Source: Streptomyces sp. Go-475
GTDB taxonomy: Bacteria; Actinomycetota; Actinomycetes; Streptomycetales; Streptomycetaceae
NCBI RefSeq assembly: GCF_003330845.1
Contig: NZ_CP026121.1
Span: 558,001 to 622,000, forward strand
Length of the DNA: 64,000 nucleotides
Direction: 5' to 3'
The notes under the pieces: generated by a model
Seen by the model: only the letters and a program-made list of their open reading frames with translations
Told to the model about the DNA's origin: nothing
Databases searched by the model: none
Shown here: piece by piece, positions 16,523-25,181 of the stretch
Position numbering within the stretch: position 1 is the stretch's first letter
Layout: each line of letters opens with the position of its first letter
Program-made: the position numbers and the translations under genes

Positions 16523-18892
16523 CTAGCGCAGTGCCCACTGCTGGTTGGTGCCGCCGTGGCAGGACCAGAGGATGATCCTGGTGCCGTTGGCGGTGCCGCC
16601 GGCGTTGGCGTCGAGGCACAGTCCGGAGTGGACGCCGGTGATGGTGCCGTTGGGGTTGACGTTCCACTGCTGGTTGTTCTGGTCGTTGCAGTCCCAGATG
16701 ATGACCGCGGTGCCGTTGGTGGTGCCGCGTCCGCTGGCGTCGAGGCACTTGCCGCCGTGGACGGTCAGTTGTTTGCCGGCGGTGTAGGTCCAGGTCTGGC
16801 CGGTCGCGCCGGTGCAGTCCTGGAGTTGGGTCTGGGTGCCGTTGGTGGTGCCGGGGACGGTCAGGCAGCGGCCCGACTGCGCGCCCACGATCTGCTGACC
16901 CGTGGGCGGCGGGGTGGTGCCCTGCGGTCCGGCGGTCGCCATCACGTCCTGGGCGCCGGAAGGCCAGTTGCCATTGGTGACCGTGACGTTGCCGGAGACC
17001 ACGTTGCCTCGGTCCCCGTTGGTGATGTTCGTGCTGCCGTTGGTCGACCAGTTGTTGGTGACGGTCCAGTTCCCCATGTTCTCGCCACCCCAGTAGTTGG
17101 CCGTCGCCCACGTACCGGTGTTCGAGAAGACATTGTTGGTGGCCGTGTAGTACTTCGAGCCCTCGTCGAAGTACACCCCGAAGTATCCGTTGGTCCGCTG
17201 GCAGTGGTTCCGGCTGATCTGCGCGCTCGGGTTCCATCCGAGGGTGTAGATGCAGCCGCCGTCGTTCATCTGCTGCATGACATCGTGGATGTAGTTGCCG
17301 ATGAGCCGGTTGTTGGACGCGGTGGTCGGCGTCGTGTAGCGCGGCTGGTAGTTGTACAGGCCGCGGTTGGCGTAGTGGGTGCTGCCGCCCGCGTCGTTGG
17401 CGCCCCAGCCGTACCCGATCGACATGCCGGAGTACGGCATGTTGTAGACCTCGTTCTGGGCGACGGTGCTGTTGGTGACGTACGTGGTCAGGACGGAGAC
17501 GATGCCCCGGTAGTCCGCCCCGAGGTCGTGGATGCGGTTGTTGCTGATCGTGATGTCCCGGTTGACCATGCGCTGGTCGCCGGGGTGGTGGGCGTCGGCG
17601 CGTACGCCGCCCACGAGGATGCCGCCGGCTGAGCTCCGGGCGATCTCCGACCGGGTCACCGTGATGTCGGCGGCGCCCAGGCCGACCCCGCTGGCGTGCG
17701 CGTTGGCGTCGTTGCCGATTCCGATCGCCGTCTGGCCCAGGTTGACGAACCGGGAGTCGCTGAAGGTGATGGTGTTGGCGGCGGAGACCTGCACGGCGGC
17801 CGGCATCTGCTGCCAGTGCGGCCGGGCGGCCTCGAACTGTGTGCAGCCGTTGTGGCAGGAGTCGAAGCCCGGCCAGTTCCAGTTGCCGGAAAGGTACGCG
17901 CCGGTCTGCTGGTCCACGTAACCCTGGTTGCTGCTGGGACCCAGCCAGCTCGTACCGGTGAAGGTGATCCCGCTGAACGTGATGTGGTGCGCCGGCTCGC
18001 TGTACGTGCCCCCCACGCTCACCAGCGACTGCAGCCTCGGCAGTTCCACGCTGACGGTGCTCATGTTCTGCCCGGCCAGGGGGATGTAGTACAGGGATCC
18101 GGCCGTGGGGTTCAGGTACCACTCGCCGGGCGAGTCCAGGAACTCGTACGCGTTGGACAGGTAGAACGGACCGGCCCGGTGCGGCCGCATGAGGGTGTCG
18201 TAGCCGAAGTTGTTGTTGTTCCACGCCGGCTGCTGCATCGTGATGAAGTTCCCGCTGATGCTCTGCACCGGCGAGTACCGGTCCGTGAAGGAGTTGACGC
18301 CCTCCACCTCGATCCGGCTCTGGTTCGCCAGGTTGTTCAGATAGCTCAACGCACCGCTGGAGAACCTCATTCCGGTGCTGGACGGCGTGAAGTCGGCTCT
18401 GTTCACCTGCGTGCGGGCCCGGGTGGCGACGGCGCCGTCGACGTAGAGCTGCCGGGCGTCGAGACCGGCGGGCACGTCGGCCTTCCAGATGTTCTTGGCC
18501 GCGTCGGCCACCGTCCAGCCGGTGACCGCCCGGGCGCCGGTGATCACCGGGCGCGCCGACGGGGCGGCCTGCCACACGACCGTGTGGCCGCCTGAGCCGG
18601 AGTCCTCCGCCGTCAGCCGAAAGGGTTGGGCCAGCCGGTACACACCGTCGGCCAACTGCACCACGATGTCGTCCGACATGGCGTCGTTGAGCGATCGCAC
18701 CGCCGCCTGTGCGGCTGTCAGCGAGCACGGCTGCGCGCTGGAACAGTCGGTGCCGGTGCCGGACGGCGAGACGTACAGGGTGCGGGGAGCCGCGGACGCG
18801 GGCGCGGGGAACGCCGTCACGGCGGTCGCGGCTAAACCGACTGTGGCGGCTCCGGCCAGCAGCCGCCTTGGTATCGCGAGAGTTGTGAACAC
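16523..18892 (-). CDS. Secreted right-handed beta-helix enzyme with ricin domain (GH141-like?)
   Basis: The start is GTG 18892, preceded by aaggag at good spacing. The 789-residue protein has a signal peptide, then LYVSPSGTGTDCSSAQPCSL and LADGVYRLAQPFRLTAEDSG, the opening of secreted parallel beta-helix carbohydrate enzymes. Repeated helix coils run to about 650, and a C-terminal ricin/CBM13 domain occupies about 665-789. Proteins of this layout include GH141 fucosidases/xylanases and related families; the exact family is not certain. Its CBM13 DNA is 353/357 identical to that of the GH54 gene 12 kb away on the other strand. It is the last gene of the second ABC operon, 62 bp after the epimerase. 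Confidence 0.8.
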   Translation of the reverse strand: MFTTLAIPRRLLAGAATVGLAATAVTAFPAPASAAPRTLYVSPSGTGTDCSSAQPCSLTAAQAAVRSLNDAMSDDIVVQLADGVYRLAQPFRLTAEDSGSGGHTVVWQAAPSARPVITGARAVTGWTVADAAKNIWKADVPAGLDARQLYVDGAVATRARTQVNRADFTPSSTGMRFSSGALSYLNNLANQSRIEVEGVNSFTDRYSPVQSISGNFITMQQPAWNNNNFGYDTLMRPHRAGPFYLSNAYEFLDSPGEWYLNPTAGSLYYIPLAGQNMSTVSVELPRLQSLVSVGGTYSEPAHHITFSGITFTGTSWLGPSSNQGYVDQQTGAYLSGNWNWPGFDSCHNGCTQFEAARPHWQQMPAAVQVSAANTITFSDSRFVNLGQTAIGIGNDANAHASGVGLGAADITVTRSEIARSSAGGILVGGVRADAHHPGDQRMVNRDITISNNRIHDLGADYRGIVSVLTTYVTNSTVAQNEVYNMPYSGMSIGYGWGANDAGGSTHYANRGLYNYQPRYTTPTTASNNRLIGNYIHDVMQQMNDGGCIYTLGWNPSAQISRNHCQRTNGYFGVYFDEGSKYYTATNNVFSNTGTWATANYWGGENMGNWTVTNNWSTNGSTNITNGDRGNVVSGNVTVTNGNWPSGAQDVMATAGPQGTTPPPTGQQIVGAQSGRCLTVPGTTNGTQTQLQDCTGATGQTWTYTAGKQLTVHGGKCLDASGRGTTNGTAVIIWDCNDQNNQQWNVNPNGTITGVHSGLCLDANAGGTANGTRIILWSCHGGTNQQWALR
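16535..16891 (-). repeat. CBM13 module repeat A, copy 1 (357 bp)
   Basis: Aligned by eye with 28938-29294 in inverted orientation, only four of 357 bases differ and there are no gaps. It encodes the C-terminal lectin of the beta-helix enzyme. Confidence 0.9.
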
Positions 18893-18954
18893 GTTTTCTC
18901 CTTGTGGGGGTTCCCGGGCCGAAGGGGATGACGGCAAGAGCGACTCCACCCCTG

Positions 18955-19833
18955 TCACCCGGTCAAGGGAGCGTTTTCCAGTCCACGCAGGACAGTTCGG
19001 AGGTACGACAACCCGTCACGGGCGAGGGCATCCTGCGACGGGGCGAGCGGCCGCCAGATCGAGGCCGCGGTGGCGATGGCCTCGTTCCGCGCGGTGAACG
19101 ACTCGATGCACACCGCGCCGCCGTAGCCGGCCGTGGCCAGGCCGGCGAGGAAGCGCGGCCAGTCGAAGTGGTCGGCGCCCGGGGTGCCGCGGTCGGTGCC
19201 GCTGACCTGGACGTGCTTGAGGTGCGGACCAGCCGTGACGAGCGCCTCGTAGGGGTCGGCCTCCTCGATGTTCATGTGATAGGTGTCGATCATGAGGCCG
19301 ACGTTCGCGGGCAGGCCGTCGATCAGCTCCACCGCCTGCTCGACGGTGTTGACGACGCTCGTCTCATAGCGGTTGAGGGCCTCGACTCCGATGCTCACGC
19401 CCCGCTCCCCCGCGTAGTCGGCCACTGGCCGCAGGGCGTGGCGGACGTCCGCGTAGCAGGCCGCGCGCTCAGGCGGTGACATGCGCCAGGTACGCCCCAC
19501 CGCGGCGTAGACCGGGCCGCCGACGCAGGGCGCGCCGACGGCCACCGCAGTGTCCACACAGGTTTTCAGGTACGCCACGGTGGAGGCGACGGCCTCCGGC
19601 GGGGCGTTCACGAGGTCACGTCCGGGTGAGGTGACCGCACAGACGCCGACCGCGCGCAGGCCGTACGCCGCCAGCAGGTCCCGGGTGCGGGCCGGGTCCC
19701 CGTCGCCGGGTTGCTCGATCGGCAGCTCGACCGCGTCGAAGCCGAACGCGGCGATCCGCGGCACCAGTTCGGCCAGGGCCTCGTCGTCGACCGGCGAGGC
19801 CCAGACCCACGGGTTGACACCGATGGGGTACAC
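18955..19833 (-). CDS. Sugar phosphate isomerase/epimerase family TIM-barrel protein
   Basis: The 292-residue protein is of the AP-endonuclease-2-like TIM-barrel type used by ketose 3-epimerases and by keto-glycoside-processing enzymes. Likely metal ligands are E in IGVEALNRYE, D in MIDTYHMN, H in HLKHVQVSGTDRG and E in CIESF. It has no signal peptide and acts in the cytoplasm. The start is GTG, four bases after the binding-protein stop. It lies within the furanose-type ABC operon, so it probably isomerises the imported sugar. The similarity does not settle which sugar. Confidence 0.85.
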   Translation of the reverse strand: MYPIGVNPWVWASPVDDEALAELVPRIAAFGFDAVELPIEQPGDGDPARTRDLLAAYGLRAVGVCAVTSPGRDLVNAPPEAVASTVAYLKTCVDTAVAVGAPCVGGPVYAAVGRTWRMSPPERAACYADVRHALRPVADYAGERGVSIGVEALNRYETSVVNTVEQAVELIDGLPANVGLMIDTYHMNIEEADPYEALVTAGPHLKHVQVSGTDRGTPGADHFDWPRFLAGLATAGYGGAVCIESFTARNEAIATAASIWRPLAPSQDALARDGLSYLRTVLRGLENAPLTG

Positions 19834-19837
19834 CGGG

Positions 19838-21034
19838 CTACTTCCAGCGCTTCGGGTAGCCGGGCAGGTCGGTGCAGCCGCACATCGCGTAGTGCAGCGG
19901 CGGCATGGTGGGGTCGACGTACTCGTCCAGGTTGTCCTGGGTGATGGTCGGCTGCGGCAGCTTCCACGGGTTCGGCACCCGCTCGCCGTCGAGGATCTTC
20001 AGCGCGGCGATGACCGGGGTGCGCCACTGGTAGGTCGGGTAGGTCGGGGCGATCGCCGTGAGCTTCTTCTCCTTCCACAGCTTCAGGAAGTCGAGCTGGT
20101 CCTCGCCGTTGATCGGCGGCACGGGCTTGCCGGCGTCCTCGAACGCCTCGACCGCCGCGCCCGCGACCGCCCCGGCGTCCATCCAGACGCCGTCGATCGT
20201 GCCGTACCGCTGGATGTAGTCGTTGACGATCTTCTTCGTCTTCGCCGGGTCGCCGTCGGTGAACTCGACGCCGACGACGTCGACGCCCGCCTTGTCGAAG
20301 GCGACCTTCGCCGCGGACCAGCGGGTCTCCAGCACGTCGACGCCGGGCAGGATGCGCAGCGCGAGCACCTTGCCGCCCCGCTTCATCTTCTGGGTGACGA
20401 ACTCCGCCGCGACGTGGCCGAATCCGTAGCCGCCGATGGGGTTGATGAACGTCACCGGGCAGGTCGTGTCGACGCCGCGGTCGAAGACGATGACCGGCAG
20501 GCCCTTCCGGCAGGCGGCCTCCACGGCCGGGGTGAGCGTCGCGGTGGTGTTCGGCGAGACGATGAGCGCGTGGCAGCCCTTGCCGAGCAGGTCGTTGATG
20601 TCGGCGATCTGCTTCTGGTCCTTGCCTTCGGCATCGACGTGGACGAACTCGGAGATCCGGCCGCGGTGCGTGTCGACCTCGGCCCGCATGGTCTTGAAAC
20701 CGACCTGGCGCCAGGGGTTGTTCAGCCCCGCGTTGGAGAAGCAGAGCTTGTACGGTCCGGGCTTCTTGAACTTCGCGGTGTCCACCATCTCCGGGTTGAG
20801 CGCCTGCTCCCAGGGCTTGCCGGACGGCCCGGTGGGCGCGGCGTCCAGGAGCGCGAGCTGCTCGTCGTAGTCGGCCTGCACGAAGAACTTCGACTGCTCC
20901 CCGGTGCCCGACCCGGTGTCCGATCCGGTGCTCGCGGAGGCCGAACCCGTTGCGCCGGTGGTGGGCTCGTCGGTGGAGCAGCCGGCCAGCACCAGTAAGG
21001 CGCTCACGGCCAGCACCGTCATGGAATGCCTCAC
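19838..21034 (-). CDS. Sugar-binding lipoprotein, RbsB/YtfQ type
   Basis: The 398-residue protein starts at GTG 21034 after aaggggattca. It has a lipoprotein signal with VLAGC (Cys about residue 19). The periplasmic-binding fold shows YKLCFSNAGLNNPWRQVGFK, ALIVSPNTTATLTPAV and VIVFDRGVD, closest by pattern to YtfQ, the furanose-binding protein of E. coli. The C-terminal tail is long and contains CGCTDLPGYPKRW. It belongs to the operon with two permeases and one ATPase. Binding of arabinofuranose or galactofuranose is a reasonable inference. Confidence 0.9.
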   Translation of the reverse strand: MRHSMTVLAVSALLVLAGCSTDEPTTGATGSASASTGSDTGSGTGEQSKFFVQADYDEQLALLDAAPTGPSGKPWEQALNPEMVDTAKFKKPGPYKLCFSNAGLNNPWRQVGFKTMRAEVDTHRGRISEFVHVDAEGKDQKQIADINDLLGKGCHALIVSPNTTATLTPAVEAACRKGLPVIVFDRGVDTTCPVTFINPIGGYGFGHVAAEFVTQKMKRGGKVLALRILPGVDVLETRWSAAKVAFDKAGVDVVGVEFTDGDPAKTKKIVNDYIQRYGTIDGVWMDAGAVAGAAVEAFEDAGKPVPPINGEDQLDFLKLWKEKKLTAIAPTYPTYQWRTPVIAALKILDGERVPNPWKLPQPTITQDNLDEYVDPTMPPLHYAMCGCTDLPGYPKRWK

Positions 21035-21044
21035 TGAATCCCCT

Positions 21045-22016
21045 TTATCTGGTCGGGAAACGGAAGGACGCGGCCGCCACGGCGAGCAGGATGATCGCGC
21101 CTTGGACGGTCGGTTCGAGGGCGCCGGAGACGCCGTAGAAGTTCATGAGCGTGAAGAGCGTCTCCAGGGTCAGCGCGCCCAGCATCGCGCCGACGACCGA
21201 ACCACGGCCCCCGCCCAGAGCGACACCGCCGAGGACCGCCGCGGTGATCGCGCCGAACTCGAGGCCGGCACCGGCCTGGAACGACACTCCGCTGTACCCG
21301 CCGATGAGGACCGCCGCGAGCGTGGCGGCGACTCCGCTGAGGACGAACGCCATGGTCTTGGCTCGCCACACGCGCACGCCGCTCAGCTCGGCGGTCCGCG
21401 GGTTGCCGCCGACGGCGACCAGGGTGCGGCCGAAGTCCGAACGCGCCAGCACCAGCGCCACGGCGGCCGCCGCCAACAGGACGATCAGGGCATACGGTAT
21501 CCGGCCCAGCACGGGCACGTCCTCGAACGCCGACCGACCGAGCCGCCGGAACTCCTCGGAGAGGCCGCCCTTCGGGGCACCGTCGGACCACAGGTACACG
21601 GCACCGACGAGTATCAGGAACATCCCGAGGGTCGTGATGAACGACGGCACCCGCAGCCGCGTGGTGACCAGGCCGTTGACGAGGCCGACGGCGACGCCGA
21701 ACGCCAGCAGGAGCACGACGACAGGCCAGCCGGCCGACGGATCACCGTCGATCAGCCGGGCGGCGATGACCACCTGCGCGGTGACCAGAGAGCCGACGGA
21801 CAGGTCCAGCTCGCCGGAGACGATCACGAAGTACTGGCCGGCGGCGAGCAGGACGACCGGCGCGGAGCGGCCGAGGAACGACATCAGCGACGGCGGCGAG
21901 AGGAAGTCCGGCTGGCGGGCGGTCAGCAGGACCAGCAGCACCGCCAGGATCACGAGGATCGGTGCGAGACCGCCGGAGCGGAACGTGAGGAGCCGCAGTG
22001 GGCGCGCGATCCGCAT
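21045..22016 (-). CDS. Sugar ABC transporter permease, RbsC/YjfF type
   Basis: The 323-residue polytopic protein belongs to the CUT2 permease family: SGELDLSVGSLVT, GLVTTRLRVPSFITTLGM, GRTLVAVGGNPRTAELSGV and ALGGGRGSVVGAMLGAL are family landmarks. It is the second of two tandem permease genes, separated from the other by one base. Single-permease CUT2 systems form homodimers. Two adjacent distinct permeases point to a heterodimer as in YtfT-YjfF. Confidence 0.92.
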   Translation of the reverse strand: MRIARPLRLLTFRSGGLAPILVILAVLLVLLTARQPDFLSPPSLMSFLGRSAPVVLLAAGQYFVIVSGELDLSVGSLVTAQVVIAARLIDGDPSAGWPVVVLLLAFGVAVGLVNGLVTTRLRVPSFITTLGMFLILVGAVYLWSDGAPKGGLSEEFRRLGRSAFEDVPVLGRIPYALIVLLAAAAVALVLARSDFGRTLVAVGGNPRTAELSGVRVWRAKTMAFVLSGVAATLAAVLIGGYSGVSFQAGAGLEFGAITAAVLGGVALGGGRGSVVGAMLGALTLETLFTLMNFYGVSGALEPTVQGAIILLAVAAASFRFPTR

Positions 22017-22017
22017 G

Positions 22018-22989
22018 CTATGCCGCCTTTCGCATCGCCCGGCGGGCGTAGACGGCGACGGCCGCGATGATGATCACGCCACGGATCACCTGCTTGAAGA
22101 ACACGTCGACCTCGAGCTGGTTGAAGACGGCGTCGATACTCGCCAGCAGCAGCACGCCGCCGACCGTGCCGACCACGCCGCCGCGCCCGCCGGCCAGGGC
22201 GGTGCCGCCGAGCACGACCGCGGCGATGGACTCCAGGTCGTACAGTCCCTCGGTGCCCACCCTCGGTGCGCCGGCGCCGAGCCGACTGGCGAGGTAGACC
22301 CCGGCGAGGCCGGCGCAGAGGGCGCACAGCACATGGGCGGTGACGAGGACCCGGCCGCCCCGCACGCCGGAGAGCCGGGCGACCTCCGGGTCACCGCCCA
22401 CGGCGATCAGGTGGTGGCCGAAGCGGGTGCGCGCCAGCACGAACCAGGTCGCGGCGGCGACGGCGAGCAGCAGCAGGAACGACACCGGCACCGGGCCGAC
22501 GCGCTGGTACCCCAGGCCCCGCACCAGGGCGGGTGCGGTCTTGCCGGCCGGGCCGTCGTATCCGTTGTCGAGGTATCCCTTCAGCAGCAGTCCGACGCCG
22601 ACGGTCGCGATGAAGGGGTTGATCCGCGCTGTGGTGACGAGCAGGCCGTTGACGAGGCCGATCGTGGCGCTGACGGCGAGCGTCAGGCCGATCGCCGGCA
22701 GCAGCGCACCGTCGTCGCCGGCCATGGTCTCGGCGGCGACGAGGGTGCTCAGGCTGACCACGTACGCCACGGACAGGTCCAGCGAGCCCCCGATGACGAC
22801 CAGCGTCTGGCCGACCGCGACCAGGCCCAGACCGGCGGCGACGTGCAGCAGGCTCACCGTCGTCGGCACGCTGAACAGCCGGCCGCCGTCGACCGTGACG
22901 ACGATCCAGCCGATCGCCAGGGTGAGGACCAGGGCGACGAACACACCGGGCGGGGTCCACCGGGCCGGCGGGGACAGCGCGCCGCTCAT
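22018..22989 (-). CDS. Sugar ABC transporter permease, RbsC/YtfT type
   Basis: The 323-residue CUT2 permease shows GGSLDLSVAYVVS, GLLVTTARINPFIATVGVG, GHHLIAVGGDPEVARLSGV and ALAGGRGGVVGTVGG. Its ATG overlaps the ATPase stop by ATGA, giving coupled translation and close stoichiometry. It is homologous to, but clearly diverged from, the next permease, so the duplication is old. Confidence 0.92.
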   Translation of the reverse strand: MSGALSPPARWTPPGVFVALVLTLAIGWIVVTVDGGRLFSVPTTVSLLHVAAGLGLVAVGQTLVVIGGSLDLSVAYVVSLSTLVAAETMAGDDGALLPAIGLTLAVSATIGLVNGLLVTTARINPFIATVGVGLLLKGYLDNGYDGPAGKTAPALVRGLGYQRVGPVPVSFLLLLAVAAATWFVLARTRFGHHLIAVGGDPEVARLSGVRGGRVLVTAHVLCALCAGLAGVYLASRLGAGAPRVGTEGLYDLESIAAVVLGGTALAGGRGGVVGTVGGVLLLASIDAVFNQLEVDVFFKQVIRGVIIIAAVAVYARRAMRKAA

Positions 22990-24515
22990 CCGGCCGCCTC
23001 CCGCGCGGTGCCGACCGCCAGGGCGACGACATCCTCCTCACTCGCGCCGGCGGGTAGCTCTCCGGCGATCCGGCCGTCGCGCATGACGATGATCCGGTCG
23101 CTCATACCGAGCAGTTCGGGCAGTTCGGACGAGACCATCAGCACGGCGGCGCCGTCGCGGGCCAGCCGGCGGACGAGATCGTGGATCGCCGACTTGGCGC
23201 CCACGTCGATGCCGCGGGTCGGCTCGTCGAAGAGCAGGATCCTCGGGGCGAGCGCGAGCCATCTGGCCAGCACGACCTTCTGCTGGTTGCCCCCGGACAG
23301 GAAGCGGATCTCCTGCTCCTCCCCCGCGGCGCGAAGCTCGACGGCCGCGAGCAGCTCCCGGACCCGCGCGGTACGGGCACCGCGGCCGAGCCGGCCTGGG
23401 CCGACGGCGCGGACGGCGCGGACGGCGCGGGCGGCCAACAGCGCGTTGTCGAGCACCGACTGCCCGGCGACGATCCCCTCGCCCTTGCGGTCCTCGGAGA
23501 CGTAGGCGATACCGGCCCGTATCGCGGCGCGGGGCGAGCGCAGCCGGACCGGCGCTCCGTCGACGGTCACCCGGCCGGTGCTGAACGGTGCGGCGCCGAA
23601 CAGTGCGCGGGCCAGCGCCGACCGGCCGGAGCCCTGCAGGCCGCCGACGCCGAGCACTTCGCCGGCGCGCAGCCGCAGGTCGATGTCGCGCAGCTTCCGG
23701 TTGCCTCCGCCCCGGACGGTCAGCCGCACCGGGCCCAGCTCCTGCGGATCGGCCCGGGCAGGGTAGTAGCTCGACAGCTCGCGGCCGACCATGTGATGCA
23801 CCAGCTGATCGGCGCTGGTGTCCGCGGTGTCCAAGGCGGCCACCGCCCGGCCGTCCTTGAGCACGGTGATCCGGCTGGACAGGTCGAAGACCTCCTTGAG
23901 GCGGTGCGAGACGTACAGCACGCCTATCCCGTGCTCCTGCAGCCGCCGTACGAGCGCGTAGAGCTGGTCGACTTCGTGGTCGGCCAGAGCCGCGGTGGGC
24001 TCGTCCATGATGAGCAGCCGCGCGTCGAGGGCGAGCGCCTTGACGATCTCGACCACCTGTTGTTGCGCCACGCCGAGTCGTCCCACGCGCGTGTCGGGCG
24101 GTATCGAGCCCTCCCCGATCGAGGCGAGGAGCCCCGCGGTCTGGCTGAGCATCGCCCTGCGGTCGACGAGCCCCCGGCGCAGGGGCTCACGGCCCAGACA
24201 GACGTTCTCCGCGACGGTGCGCTCGGGCAGCAGGGTCAGCTCCTGGTAGACGATGCCGATTCCGGCCTGTCGGGCCTCACGCGGGGTGCGGAACATCCGC
24301 GGTGCGCCGGCGAACTCGACCGTTCCCTCGTCAGGCTGGTGGACGCCGGACACCACCTTCATGAGCGTGGACTTGCCGGCACCGTTCTCACCCACGACCG
24401 CGTGCACCTCGCCCGGCCGGACCTGGAGGTCGACGCCGTCGAGCACTCGCACGCCGAGGAACGACTTGCCGATGCCTCGCAGAGTGAGCAGCGGCGACGG
24501 CAGCAGGCCAGACAT
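22986..24515 (-). CDS. Sugar ABC transporter ATP-binding protein, RbsA/MglA/YtfR type
   Basis: The 509-residue protein contains two ABC domains. The first is canonical: Walker A GENGAGKST at about 42, signature RLGVAQQQVVEI, Walker B LLIMDEPTAAL. The second has GLQGSGRSAL in place of a normal Walker A, signature FLSGGNQQKVVLARWL and Walker B ILLFDEPTRGID; this asymmetry is normal in CUT2 ATPases. It is the first gene of the leftward operon ATPase-permease-permease-binding protein-epimerase-beta-helix enzyme. The upstream region carries the 61-bp repeats. Confidence 0.95.
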   Translation of the reverse strand: MSGLLPSPLLTLRGIGKSFLGVRVLDGVDLQVRPGEVHAVVGENGAGKSTLMKVVSGVHQPDEGTVEFAGAPRMFRTPREARQAGIGIVYQELTLLPERTVAENVCLGREPLRRGLVDRRAMLSQTAGLLASIGEGSIPPDTRVGRLGVAQQQVVEIVKALALDARLLIMDEPTAALADHEVDQLYALVRRLQEHGIGVLYVSHRLKEVFDLSSRITVLKDGRAVAALDTADTSADQLVHHMVGRELSSYYPARADPQELGPVRLTVRGGGNRKLRDIDLRLRAGEVLGVGGLQGSGRSALARALFGAAPFSTGRVTVDGAPVRLRSPRAAIRAGIAYVSEDRKGEGIVAGQSVLDNALLAARAVRAVRAVGPGRLGRGARTARVRELLAAVELRAAGEEQEIRFLSGGNQQKVVLARWLALAPRILLFDEPTRGIDVGAKSAIHDLVRRLARDGAAVLMVSSELPELLGMSDRIIVMRDGRIAGELPAGASEEDVVALAVGTAREAAG

Positions 24516-25181
24516 CGTGGACCCTCAACATTCGCGTCGTCAGCAGGACCGAGTCGCCGATAGCTGAATCGTTCGGGTACGCCCGGCATGGAATGACAGC
24601 TCCCCTCCGGAAGCTGTCGTCCAATAGCCGCGAACTTTCGCCGGACGCGATGGCGACATCGCGGCCCCGAGGGTAAATGCCTGGATGAGTGCCTGGCAAT
24701 ACCAGCAGACATCAGCGATTGATACGCCAAAATCTGTTATCGAATCGCCCCGTCCACAGTCGCGCGCCGAACCACGACGGCTGTTGCGCAAAATGTGTTA
24801 TCGAATCGCCCCGTCCACAGTCGCGCGCCGAACCACGACGGCTGTTGCGCAAAATGTGTTATCGAATCGGCCCGGCGACGGTCGCGCGCCGAACCACAAC
24901 GATTGATGCGCAAAATGTGTTATGGAATCGGCAGTACCCGATTCATATTGACTGTTGCGATACGCCGCTGCATGCTGGCCCGGCAGACCACGGGAGACGG
25001 TCGCATCTGGTGTGACTCCCTTGCTTCCGTAGGGACTTGACTGCCCGTCACGGCGGACGGGACGACGAACTGACGGCACACGCGTGCCTACGACCGCGCT
25101 CGGGCACTCCGGCGCATCTTCAGGTGCGGCCGACGCGTGCCCGTGGTCATGCCATCGTTGCTCCGCCGAATAGGAGACGGC
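24516..25181. other. 666-bp divergent intergenic region
   Basis: The region separates the ABC importer operon (leftward) from the ThuA/PQQ gene (rightward). It contains small hairpins (around 24595-24625 and 24648-24662) and the 61-bp repeat array (about 24715-24967). Several short open frames cross the repeats, but they have no ribosome sites. It must hold the promoters of both transcription units. Confidence 0.6.
24729..24911. repeat. Three tandem 61-bp repeats plus flanking partial copies
   Basis: Copies are at 24729-24789, 24790-24850 and 24851-24911. Copies 1 and 2 differ at one base; copy 3 is diverged at about ten. A partial fourth copy starts at 24912 (aaaatgtgttatggaatcgg) and another partial flank precedes copy 1 (gattgatacgcc). 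Each junction contains ttgcgcaaaatgtgttatcg or a variant. This includes the palindrome ttgcgcaa and the half-site tgttatcga found in LacI-type operators. Confidence 0.9.

Noticed and set aside
24715..24967. CRISPR array made of the 61-bp repeats
   Set aside because: The repeats are contiguous with no unique spacers, the unit is too long, and there are no cas genes.
24689..25040. Short protein-coding frames crossing the 61-bp repeats
   Set aside because: All three frames stay open only because the repeat is GC-rich; there is no ribosome site or recognisable product, and the unit length shifts the frame.
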